10,700 nucleotides of DNA from Larix sibirica (taxonomy: Eukaryota; Streptophyta; Pinopsida; Pinales; Pinaceae), in assembly GCA_004151065.3 (NCBI GenBank), contig NWUY0300004622.1:26388-37087 (forward strand), read 5' to 3'. The notes below the pieces were generated by a model that did no database searches, was not told the DNA's origin, and saw only the letters and a program-made list of their open reading frames with translations. Below are positions 1-7,537 of this stretch, one piece after another. The translations under genes were made by a program, and so were the position numbers. Position 1 is the stretch's first letter. Each line of letters begins with the position of its first letter.

Positions 1-48
1 TCCCTCTAGCCATCCCTCTAAAAAACATTCTATAGCCATCCCTCTAGC
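1..48. repeat. Short interspersed direct repeat (ATCCCTCTA units)
   Basis: The 14-base string TAGCCATCCCTCTA occurs at 7-20 and again at 33-46, and TCCCTCTA starts at 1, 13 and 39. The spacing is irregular (12 and 26 bases), so this is a small local duplication and not a clean satellite. The repeat may extend left beyond the window. No function is apparent. Confidence 0.6.
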
Positions 49-149
49 ATATATAATAGAGGTGAAGGAGACCCATTTGGTACATTGGAAAGTCATTGAG
101 ACAAAAAGATAAGATGGAATATGATGTGATGCTTATGCAGAGGTGCCAA

Positions 150-386
150 GCATTGTGAGAGTGAAATTTTCTTGAAGAATAATAAGATCAACCTTACAAG
201 GATTTTTCCCCATTTAGGTTTTTACCACATAAAATCTATCCTCTCTTCTCTCTTTCTTTTATTGCATATTCTATTGGTTATTTGATGCTTGTGTTGATAG
301 GATATTAGACTAGTAAGATTTCGGTTATTGATTTACATGTTAGTAAACTATTGTTATATGTTAATGAATATTTATCAATTCTAACA
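150..386 (+). mobile_element. Probable Ty1/copia LTR remnant (R/U5-like part)
   Basis: The stretch around 180-240 has the pattern seen near the R/U5 junction of many plant copia LTRs: 'aagatcaacctt', then 'aaggatttttccccat', 'taggttttt' and 'accacataaa', followed by a pyrimidine-rich run (240-262). A plausible LTR end in ..CA lies at 381-386 (CTAACA). No tRNA-Met primer-binding site (TGGTATCAGAGC-like) follows, so this is either a 3' LTR, whose body would lie left of the window, or a decayed solo LTR. The left boundary is not visible and 150 is approximate. The assignment rests on remembered motif pattern, not alignment. Confidence 0.45.
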
Positions 387-1663
387 CTACAAAACTCGAG
401 AAAGCAACAAAACTGAACTATTAGATCCTAAACATAACTATAATAACTAGTAATAAAAAAATAAGTTTGAAAAAGAGCTAGATAATGAACCTATATCATC
501 ATTTGAGATATGTATCATAGGCACCTATTTCCCATGGAATGATGCTGGAGATGAGGTTGCAAACTCCAAGCCATTGGATTCCTTGATGAGAATATTGATC
601 TTTGCATCTAATTTCATGTTTTTTGCTTGAAGTTTGTCCATTTGCAATAGAATTTATTTACATTATGCTTGACTATCAAAGAGTACCTTGCCTAGAAGAG
701 ACTTAATTTTCTAGTAGAAGGAAATAGTCTTGTAATATCTATATTCCCATGAATGAGTATTCCTAGTGTCCTAAACCTAAGGACTCATGTCACGCTTGAT
801 ATCCTCATCCTTGATGAGTTCCTATTTGGTCTGTACCCAAGTTTTTTCCTACAAGAATTTGTTGTGAATGTTGTCTGGGATTTTCTTGAAGTATGTGGCT
901 TTAGCTTCTACATGGAATTTAGTTTGAGAGTTGTTTCTTATATCTCATCAAGTGTTGTTCTTTTTACTCTCCCCACAATGGATTTTGTTACCTTAGACCC
1001 AAAATCAAATCTGTAAACCCTACGAAATATTTCCAAGTATTAGATTAGGTAGGGGGGGGACTTAGATATGATGAGATAGGGGAAAAATAAACCCCTTAGT
1101 CTAAGAGGGATATTAAAATAGGAATCCTACTATATACATAAGATGTATTGGGAATAATGGAGGACAAGTCACTGAAATTAGAGGAAGGGATGGAATATCA
1201 CCTAAAAAAAGGAAAACCCAAGTAGTAAGTGACCTCACAGTCTGAGGCAACAAGAGCAGAGTATTGTCTCGTGTATACTACACCATCTTTCCCTGCCAAA
1301 AAAAATGAGAGCTCACGAATCATTGGATCCTTGATATCCCATGTATGATTGTAGAGGTATTCATGGAAGCATCACATCTATGGAAAATGAATTCCTACGA
1401 AGCCATTGTACAATGAGCCAACTAGTAAGGTGCGAGGTCACTGAAATCCTTGTAGGTTCCCATGACCATCTTCATTAAAAAACACTGATGGAACGTGGTG
1501 GAGGAACCGCCACTTGTGGTGCATGCCCAAGATAGCTATTGCTATCACTTCCCATCCCTGCCACCCCATTCAGGAAATTGAGATCCTATTTGGGGATATT
1601 AAGGCAATCTTCGGTTATCGATCGAGAAGGGATGATCTGACTCCACTCCATGTATATGTCTCC
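387..1663. other. Unassigned AT-rich sequence; possible LINE 3' flank and weak decayed reading frames
   Basis: No gene is recognisable in about 1.3 kb. The part at 1020-1663 lies just downstream of the minus-strand LINE stop and could be that element's 3' untranslated region, but there is no T-run on this strand that would mark its tail. On the minus strand, the frame from 935 to 447 reads peptide-like (for example KATYFKKIPDNIHNKF and ILLQMDKLQAKNMKLDAKI) but has eight internal stops in about 162 codons, roughly what chance gives. A plus-strand frame at 753-1016 is hydrophobic, lies antisense to it, and resembles nothing I know. Confidence 0.5.
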
Positions 1664-2114
1664 CTATTGACATTTGGATCCCTCATTAACTAATCAATCC
1701 ATACTTGTTGGTTGATCAATGAACATGAGAGGGAATGAGGGTCGATATATAAGGTAGAAGGGAAACTAGAGTCTCAAGGCATGCTTCTAGTCTCCGATTG
1801 AGGATATTTTTGTTGATTGGTGATCCAAATTAGAGCTTTCGAAGCATATAGATTATGATTTGAGAATCACATTCTAATATCACTTTTGAGAAGCCTTTCC
1901 TAATGGATATTTGTAGTATCTATACTGGTGCATGAAGTTTGGAAAGATTATTTATTTTGATTCCTAACGAACCAACATAAATCCAATCAATTTCTCCTTG
2001 AGCATTTCTGAAGACACCTCCAAAACCTGTAGGCCCAAGGTTTCTTTAGATGCACCATCAAAATTAATTTTTTGGAAGCCTTCATGGGGAGGAGAAAATT
2101 TATTGGTATTTGAA
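1664..2114 (-). pseudogene. LINE ORF2 C-terminal RNase H (broken)
   Basis: After a proline-rich lead-in (FSPPHEGFQK), the minus strand reads INFDGASK at 2068-2045, which carries the first catalytic Asp of an RNase H. A segment in another frame then reads GGVFRNAQGEIDWIYVGSLG. Further on, SKVILECDSQIII (around 1890-1851) holds the later catalytic Asp in its ECDSQ motif. A degraded HVH...LVNEG end precedes the TAG at 1666-1664. This layout matches the RNase H found at the C-terminus of many plant L1-type LINEs, where it would degrade the RNA strand of the RNA/DNA hybrid. At least one frameshift separates the first two parts, so no functional enzyme could be made. Confidence 0.8.
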
Positions 2115-3640
2115 AGAGTGGGTTTTCGAAAACTTGTTACACTTGATGTGGGTTGTTTAAACCCTACACTTTCATGATGATGGATTCCTGATCCTAGACA
2201 GTTTTGTCTTCTTCCAACTAGTTTGAGATTTCTAGGGTCTTGTGCATGTTTTGTTTGATTTGGTTCTAGATTTGTTCAAGGATTCTCTCTTGATCCTTAA
2301 ATATATGCCTACTTGTTTCTTTCCATGTTTCCCATAGTAAACAAATAGGGAATAGTTTCCAAGCATGGTTGAGGATGGGATTTTTAAGGGCCCCTCCTCG
2401 CCACTATTCAATTGTGGGTTTTATGGTGTCCCTGTTTCTTTTTTATTACCTAAAAAGGGCCACCCCTTTGTTCCAGAGACTCATCACCAAGGTGTAGTGA
2501 TTGTGAATGGGTTCCATGGACTTCTCTTTCTCCCTGCAAAGTTGGAACTGGGAGGGGGGCTTCAAATCCTCTTTGGATGATTTGATCCTAGGTAAGCATT
2601 TTCTTTCTAGCCACTATCCAAAGGAAGGTGGAAATATTTGACAAACGTTTTGAATGAAAATTTGAGACCATATTTTTCTTTCTCTATTTGGTTGGATACT
2701 TTATTTTATTATGCAATATTCTTTGATATTGAAGCTTCCCCTCACTCTATATCGCCATCTGAGTTTATCTAGCTGCTTTGTAATTTTTAGTTGTCTATGT
2801 TTAATCTATATTCATAGTTTCTCTATATCAATATTGAGAGGCATTGTTGTCCATTGCTCGTTGGGAATCCATTTTCTCATTTGGGAATTTGGGTTGTTGG
2901 CTTCCCAGATGTGCTACTAGATTCTTAGTTTGGGAAAGGAATGCTATTTTGTAATCTTGCATATATGTCCTCTCTCAAAGCCTAGGAATTTTCTACCATG
3001 CATCATCCCATAATCGAGAAGTTTGACCATCTCTTATTTCCCAAAAGCAATTATCTTGGATTAAATATTGGTTCTGCTAAGCATTATTCCAAATAAGGGA
3101 GTTGTTTTGGTTTCCATTCATTCAAATTTTATCTTGATAAGGAATATTATGGGAATATTTATGTTTCCATGTCTTTCCCCATAGCTCCACTTTGGCGTGG
3201 ATATATCTCCACTAAAGTTTTTCTCCCCAAGGCCGAGATTTCAATTTCTAGATCCCTAAGACCTAGATTACCAGCAAGTTTAGGAAGACATAGTTTGTCC
3301 CAAGTGATCATGTCCCATTTACATTTGGTACTATTAGCTCCCCATAGAAAGCTTCATTGAATATTCCTAATGGACTTAAGACCAAATTTAGGAGTAGAAA
3401 GGATGAGAAAAAGATACAAAGGCATGGTATAAATAATGAATTTGATGAAAGCTAGATGAGTTAGGAGGTTGAGGGTTCTTAACGTCTGGTTAGAGAGATT
3501 ATTCTCCAATATGGTGAGGAGGTCCTCCTAGGAAATGTTTATGAGGTATTCTCTACTAGACTGGCACCCATATATTTAGATGGAATGGAGATTTACTGAA
3601 AACCAATATTTCTAGAGATGTGAAGGTGCACTAAAGTGAT
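2115..3640 (-). pseudogene. LINE ORF2 connection and zf-RVT-like region (broken)
   Basis: This continues the minus-strand LINE between RT and RNase H. Recognisable pieces, in several frames, are IPSKYMGASLVENTS (near 3570), a stretch reading YTMPLYLFLIL (near 3420), SFLWGANSTKCKWDMITWDKL (3356-3294), GLRDLEIEISALGEKL (near 3260-3215), SLIWNNAWQNQYLIQ with FWEIRDGQTSRLWDDAW (about 3105-2996), and LLWETWKERN-like text near 2330. These match the usual order of plant L1 ORF2 after the RT. Cys/His ligands of a zinc-binding zf-RVT motif are not clearly preserved. Apparent plus-strand frames at 2365-2580, 2711-2920 and 3169-3360 are antisense shadows. Confidence 0.75.
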
Positions 3641-4306
3641 TGTTTTGAAGAAGAAGATTCAGGATTTGTCAACATTTTAGTCAATACCAAAGGCCTCCAT
3701 AAAGAGTTTTAGGATTTTTTTAAAGGTAGTGGATGCTCTTATTGTAGGAATTCTCATTAGAATGGTTTTGTCCATGAAATGGAGATGCAAGTTAAATCAT
3801 CCCCATGAATTTTTATGCTTTTGATTCTTTCCTATAGAATGACATCCTTCAGGAATATTCCCATACACTTAGCCACCAAGATGAAGAGTAAAGGGGATAA
3901 AGGGTCACCTTGTCTAATGTCTCTTAAGGTGGGGGGGTGTGGAGGAGGGGGGTCCATTGATCAAGATATAAACAATGCAAAGGATATAAGAGACAAGAGC
4001 CAATTCATCCTTAAGAGAGAAACCAAATGCAAGTAGAGTTTGTTTAATATATTACCAACTAATTTTATCGAAGGCTTTTGACATGTCTAGTTTGAGAAGC
4101 ATACTTGGATTTTTTGTTGTTCTATGAGAGTGAATGGTTTCATGGGAAAGAATTATTCCATCTAGGATTTGGTGTCCTTCCACATATCCAATTTTCTTTG
4201 CTAAATAAATATGAGGCATGAGAGGTTAGAGTCAATTCACTATGACCTTCGTAGTGATTTTGTAGATGACATTGCATAATGTGATCAACCTAGAATTGCT
4301 TGGATT
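3640..4306 (-). pseudogene. LINE ORF2 reverse transcriptase domain (broken)
   Basis: This is the RNA-dependent DNA polymerase part of a non-LTR retrotransposon, which in life would perform target-primed reverse transcription. Visible in order on the minus strand: NPSNSRLITLCNVIYKI; VEGHQILDGIILSHE; motif A LDMSKAFDKISW (4090-4055), keeping the first catalytic Asp; motif B IRQGDPLSPL (3918-3889); and the motif C position FMDK (3778-3767), where the family has F-A/V-D-D, so the second catalytic Asp is now Lys. LFMEAFGI follows. A G-rich tract on the plus strand (3928-3952) lies between motifs A and B, where the frame changes, suggesting slippage there. The assignment is by motif recognition and order. 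Confidence 0.88.
3928..3952 (+). other. G-rich tract inside the LINE (possible G-quadruplex, slippage site)
   Basis: The plus strand carries a 25-base tract that is almost all G, with runs of seven and six G separated by GT- and A-containing breaks. It lies antisense within the LINE RT region, between motif A and motif B, and coincides with the change of reading frame there. It is best read as a homopolymer-expansion scar. Folding into a quadruplex is possible but unproven. Confidence 0.5.
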
Positions 4307-4990
4307 ATTAGAAAAGCTCATTGACCCTAATACCATTAACCAAATTAAGATATTTCTTAACTCCACTTTCTTTAGCTTCAAAGGGAAAATCTATGAACAT
4401 ACAGAGGATATGACAATGGGATACCCATTGTCCCTTGTAGCCGCTAGCATATTCATGAAACAACACTAACATATTCATGGAACAGTTTGAAGACTTAGCC
4501 CTTAATAGCTACCTTATTAAACCAAAATGTTGGTTTTGGTTTGTGGATGATACCTTTTTCATTTGGCCCCATGGTCAAACCAACCTAAATTTGTTTCTCA
4601 ACAATCTAAACAATATATCCACTCATATCCAATTCACAATGGAAATGGAGGAGAACAATTATCTTCCATTTATAGACATCTCTAATATCACGTTAACTTG
4701 ATGGCTCCCTTTCCCATCAAGTTTATCGAAAAATACTCATACTGATAGATACCTCCATGCATGATCCCACCGCCACCTGACTCAAAAAAACACAATTCTT
4801 GAAAACTCTTATTTCCAGATTTGTTTGAATCTTTCACCCCAAACACTTTAACAAAGAAAGAGCCTACCTTAAAACATTCCATTAGGTCAATGATTAATAT
4901 TTCTCCTAGATCAATAAATCCTTAACCCCCAAACCAAGAACCCAAGAACCACTTCTCAACCTCTTCACCATATCTATCTTCCATATATTT
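4307..4990 (+). pseudogene. Penelope-like reverse transcriptase, C-terminal half (broken)
   Basis: The reading frame starts within LINE antisense sequence, so its apparent first codon is not a real start. The Penelope-like part begins near KLIDPNTINQIKIF and continues to STFFSFKGKIYEHTEDMTMG, followed by YPLSLVAASIF (motif B; the family has MGSPLSP). A 22-base duplication then shifts the frame. MEQFEDLAL, KPKCWFWFVDDTFFIWPHG (catalytic FVDD at 4540-4551) and FTMEMEENNYLPFIDI (motifs D/E) follow, then the thumb motif NTHTDRYLHA at 4732-4761 and YLPYI with a stop at 4990. Both Asp of motif C are kept. Motif A and everything upstream are lost. The enzyme would reverse-transcribe the element's RNA at a nicked target. 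Confidence 0.88.
4448..4491 (+). repeat. 22-bp tandem duplication that breaks the Penelope-like RT
   Basis: CATATTCATGAAACA (4448-4462) recurs as CATATTCATGGAACA (4470-4484), offset by 22 bases, with a TAA between the copies at 4467-4469. Because 22 is not a multiple of three, the duplication itself accounts for the move from frame 0 (motif B) to frame 1 (motif C). The protein text reads straight across if one copy is ignored. Confidence 0.8.
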
Positions 4991-5051
4991 AAGGCACCAC
5001 TAGTTGCTTATCCAAAATCTCTCCTAAAAAGAACATAAAACACTCTTCAAA

Positions 5052-5422
5052 CCTCATAAAATCCTCAAGCAATTATTTAGAATCATTAAAGACAAATCTG
5101 ATCCTTTGATCTTGCAAGGTGTATATCAAATTCCTTATTCTCATGGCAAATCCTATATTGGCCAAATAGGTCGATCCATCCAAACTCACCTCATAGAACA
5201 TATTGCATACACTTTTCATAACCACACATCTAAATCCATGGATAAATCGAATCATCTAATTTGTTTAGAAAAACACAATATATAAGCATATACACCTATT
5301 TATATGAATCGCATTATTTGTGAATCCCTTGAAATCGATAAACATTACAACAATTTCAACTGTGAAGACATCTTTAAATGAGACATTCGTGGAAACCCTT
5401 GATTCGCAAACTCTGGCACTAA
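5052..5422 (+). pseudogene. GIY-YIG endonuclease domain and C-terminus of the Penelope-like element (broken)
   Basis: The linker PHKILKQLFRIIKDKSD (from 5052) leads into GVYQIPYSHGKSYIG (5118-5162), which holds the two halves of the GIY-YIG signature, GVY and YIG. The GRSIQTHLIEH segment follows, with the conserved Arg-containing and EH positions. The domain goes on through YTFHNHTSKS, NHLICLEKHNI, a stop at 5283, then YMNRIICESLEIDKHYNNFN, which corresponds to the conserved (E)-x-IE(I/K)...NNFN end of the family. A frameshift near 5385 precedes HSWKPLIRKLWH and TAA at 5420. In the family this domain nicks target DNA. The segment that normally carries the catalytic Glu (before NHLIC) looks shortened here, so activity is lost on several counts. 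Confidence 0.88.
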
Positions 5423-5880
5423 GATTACTCATTTTTTACACAACAAATCTCTTCTTTTTCTTCTTTCTCCACATCTCTACTTCTAATTCTTTATTGTTAT
5501 CCATTCTCCTTACCCAATGCTCCTTAACTCCTAACATAACTTATGATATTTTTAATTCCTTAGTTATCTCTTAACCCATTTATTAATCAATTTGTAAATC
5601 TTGCTTGATCTCGTCCTTTAATATCCCTTTAACATTACTCTTATCATCTTAATTTTATCTATCAAATCTAATTATTGTTTAACTTATCTTTTAACCCCCT
5701 CCTCTGTTCTTTTATATTAATTCAATTCATTTTAAATCTTTGATATTATTCCATACAATTATTATTCACCCTGTTCAAGTCTTATTAACCTTATCCTTTA
5801 ACCTGCACCCCCTTTTTTACTTTATTATTAAATAAATTTAATTCTCTCTAAATTATATGTTTACTAATGGAAATCTCTAA
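5423..5880 (+). other. Pyrimidine-rich AT-rich stretch, possible 3' untranslated part of the Penelope-like element
   Basis: After the Penelope-like stop, the plus strand is strongly biased to T and C for about 450 bases, with repeated TTTAAC/CTTTAACC-type words (for example near 5634, 5692 and 5798) and few G. The bias fades near 5880. Its position directly after the element suggests a 3' untranslated region, but no terminal repeat or tail fixes the element's end. The frame at 5320-5574 on this strand overlaps the true C-terminus out of frame and is not a gene. Confidence 0.4.
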
Positions 5881-6132
5881 ATTTTCCTTGGAAGGACAAA
5901 CCACCACAATCTACCACTATCATGTGTTGCGTTGAATAGTAATTTCCTCCATCATTTCAAGAAGGAAAGTGCATAGGTGGGTAGCTTCTATTATGGTTAT
6001 GTGGATCTATGAAAGGAGAAAGTTTGGCACATAGTTTGACCAGGGTAAAGTAAGGGTGTTGTTAATGGATCTTGTACTAATAAATGGAAATCTGAAATTC
6101 ATGGTCAAAACTAGGGAACTATGGATTTAAGT
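5881..6132. other. Unassigned sequence between two retroelements
   Basis: Six-frame reading shows no recognisable protein. If the Penelope-like element had inserted cleanly into the LINE, the missing LINE endonuclease part should resume here on the minus strand, but I do not see it. Confidence 0.5.
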
Positions 6133-6139
6133 TTATGTT
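6133..6139 (+). repeat. Left copy of candidate 7-bp target-site duplication
   Basis: TTATGTT sits immediately left of an abrupt change to GC-rich sequence (CCCCGGATGCGGG) and is repeated exactly after the poly(A) tail at 7548-7554. Seven bases is short and could match by chance, but both copies lie exactly at the boundaries suggested independently by composition and by the A-tail. Confidence 0.55.
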
Positions 6140-6480
6140 CCCCGGATGCGGGTGATAACGCCGGCCACATGACACATGAGTCCAGACACAGGACACCTGG
6201 TCACAGGATGATGCCACGCAGCAGGGATGAGATCAGTCGTAGTTTTCAAGCGACGTCAAGTCGCTGGGATCTTTAATTCTCCTTCCCTCAACGTCGCCTC
6301 AGCCAGTCTAGATACCACTCACATGGCTCTCCGGCGTGCGAAGCTCAGGATGCCAGATAATCGGCATCTCTGTCCACCTTACAAAGCTCTGTCTCAGTCC
6401 TCTGCATTGTGCATTCGCACTCTCCTTGTTCTGCTCCAGTGCACCTTGCACTCTCGCTTTCCAGTACCTACAACCCCCTT
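6140..6480 (+). other. GC-rich leader of the retrotransposed unit
   Basis: About 340 bases of balanced-to-GC-rich sequence with several upstream ATGs precede the main frame. A frame at 6227-6604 is open for 125 codons but lies in a different frame (+2) from the longer one. It is basic and has no recognised domain, so I treat it as leader or a shadow. Several CG dinucleotides survive here (near 6161, 6218, 6252, 6291), unlike the flanks. Confidence 0.4.
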
Positions 6481-7269
6481 ATGTTGGTTCCCATGGGCCG
6501 GCCAAAAGGAATTAAGAGAAAACAGAAATATGCAGCTCAGGAGACAGGGCAAACCAGGAAGGGCTACGGTGCTGAGGTCTCTGTTCCAGTCTGTTTACTC
6601 GTAGACAATTGGGAGACAAGGCTAACTGTGGACAATCTCTCCAATGGGACTCGTGAGCAACCCTAAGATCCATACTGGCTTTCAAAAAACATGTTGAGGT
6701 AGCTTATGGATGACATGTTGACAAATTGGGCCATCGCTCGTCATGCTACTCAAACTCTGCGAACTACTCTACCTAACATGGCTACCACCCTCAACATCCT
6801 AGAAAATACATTCTAATGGGACTCCTATGCTCCCACTCGTCACTTTTGTCGCGACCCTCATCCTGGGAGCAATGCCTTTGGCGCCACCTCTTATGTTGTC
6901 AGAGTTGAAGCCACCATCGGTGCTCTTGCCACTCCACTTGGCATGGACTATGTCGTGACACGTAGCAGGGACCCTCTAAAGGGGAAGGAGCCACCACATT
7001 CCTCCTTCCCCATCCCTTCCACCTTGAGCCTGATCCTGGCTAAGCATACACGCAATGAACCGACAAGCTTTGTTCCTGTTCCTAGGAAGACTACACCCAT
7101 GCTGGTCAAGCTCCCTGCTCATGCCACTCGGCCTCCAGCAAAGACTACTGCGCCAATTGGGAAAGCTGCTTCAACACCTACAATGGACGAGAAGGACACC
7201 GACTGCTACATCTGTCCCATTCTGGAGGAGACACCTTCGGACGCTGAAGGCCCCAATGCAACTGGTTAA
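6481..7269 (+). pseudogene. Decayed open reading frame, unknown protein (about 262 codons, three internal stops)
   Basis: One frame can be followed from ATG 6481 (or 6493, in a good CCCATGGG context) to TAA 7267-7269. Only three stops interrupt it, at 6664 (TAA), 6700 (TAG) and 6814 (TAA), with no frameshift needed. It opens with a basic segment, MGRPKGIKRKQKYAAQ, that resembles an AT-hook-like or nuclear-localisation stretch. The middle reads NWAIARHATQTLRTTLPNMA and then DPHPGSNAFGATSYVVRVE. A Pro/Thr/Lys-rich tail ends with CYICPILEETPSDAEGPN. The basic start and low-complexity tail would fit a LINE ORF1-type nucleic-acid-binding protein, but I see no RRM or CCHC zinc knuckle, so the function is unknown. 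Confidence 0.55.
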
Positions 7270-7537
7270 AGAGGTTTTTCAGAAGTCTCTTTCATTTTTT
7301 TGTTTGTTTTTTATTTGCATATGACTCCCAGTTTTCTTCATGCCTCCATGGCTATGACTACTCTTCATATTTACCCTGGTTTCCCTACAATGGGTAGGGT
7401 CTTTTTGTACATTTTGAATCTGAATCTCCATGACTCTGCTGATTTCCATGGCTGGCACCTCAGGATAAGGCCACTGCAGAATGTAACCACTACTGTATCT
7501 TTATTTTTACTTGATTAATAGAATTTCGCAGCTTTAC
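7270..7537 (+). other. 3' untranslated-like region of the retrotransposed unit
   Basis: A T-rich stretch follows the stop (poly-T near 7294-7314), then mixed sequence leading into AATAGA at 7517-7522, a one-base variant of the AATAAA poly(A) signal placed 15 bases before the A-run. The open frames crossing this part (for example 7300-7518) are not supported as genes. Confidence 0.5.

Larger units (their letters stand above)
1664..4306 (-). mobile_element. Decayed plant L1-type LINE, ORF2 remnant (RT to RNase H), 5'-truncated
   Basis: Reading the minus strand from 4306 down to 1664 gives the consecutive landmarks of a plant L1 ORF2. These are the RT entry (NPSNSRLITLCNVIYKI near 4300-4250), RT motif A, RT motif B, a damaged motif C, the connection/zf-RVT region, and a C-terminal RNase H. 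Most landmarks share one frame (low base of the codon = 2 mod 3), but RT motif B at 3889-3918 is in another, and the RNase H changes frame within itself. Many stops interrupt it. The N-terminal endonuclease and ORF1 are absent: recognisable LINE sequence stops at about 4306, where the plus-strand Penelope-like element begins. The 3' poly(A) tail cannot be found. The element is inactive and old. Confidence 0.88.
4307..5422 (+). mobile_element. Penelope-like retroelement with GIY-YIG endonuclease (Dryad-like), 5'-truncated and frameshifted
   Basis: In order on the plus strand are the RT motif B region, the RT motif C (FVDD), the RT thumb (NTHTDRYLHA), a linker, a GIY-YIG endonuclease, and a short C-terminal end with HSWKPLIRKLWH and a stop (TAA 5420-5422). 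This order, with the endonuclease C-terminal to the RT, is specific to endonuclease-bearing Penelope-like elements and is not found in LINEs or LTR elements. The upstream half of the RT, including motif A, is missing. Segments lie in different frames: 0 at 4311-4463, 1 at 4477-4990, 0 at 5052-5388, then 2 to the end. Several stops are present, including TAA at 4990 and 5283. It is a dead copy. GIY-YIG Penelope-like elements in plants are known mainly from conifers, hence the host inference. Confidence 0.9.

Noticed and set aside
753-1016. 87-codon plus-strand frame, hydrophobic
   Set aside because: No recognised family. It lies in unassigned sequence, antisense to another weak frame, and its length is within chance for AT-rich DNA.
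2365-3360. Three short plus-strand frames (2365-2580, 2711-2920, 3169-3360)
   Set aside because: They are antisense to the minus-strand LINE connection region, which gives ordered, recognisable protein text.
3815-4036. Plus-strand frame with a Gly-rich stretch
   Set aside because: Antisense to the LINE RT; the Gly run is only the G-rich tract translated.
4266-4306. Apparent N-terminus MTLHNVINLELLG of the Penelope-like frame
   Set aside because: These bases are explained by the minus-strand LINE (NPSNSRLITLCNV), so the plus-strand Met here is accidental.
4688-4882. Minus-strand frame of 64 codons
   Set aside because: Antisense to the Penelope-like thumb region, which is convincingly plus-strand.
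5073-5255. Minus-strand frame of 60 codons
   Set aside because: Antisense to the GIY-YIG domain.
5320-5574. 84-codon plus-strand frame
   Set aside because: It overlaps the true Penelope-like C-terminus out of frame and then runs into low-complexity pyrimidine-rich sequence.
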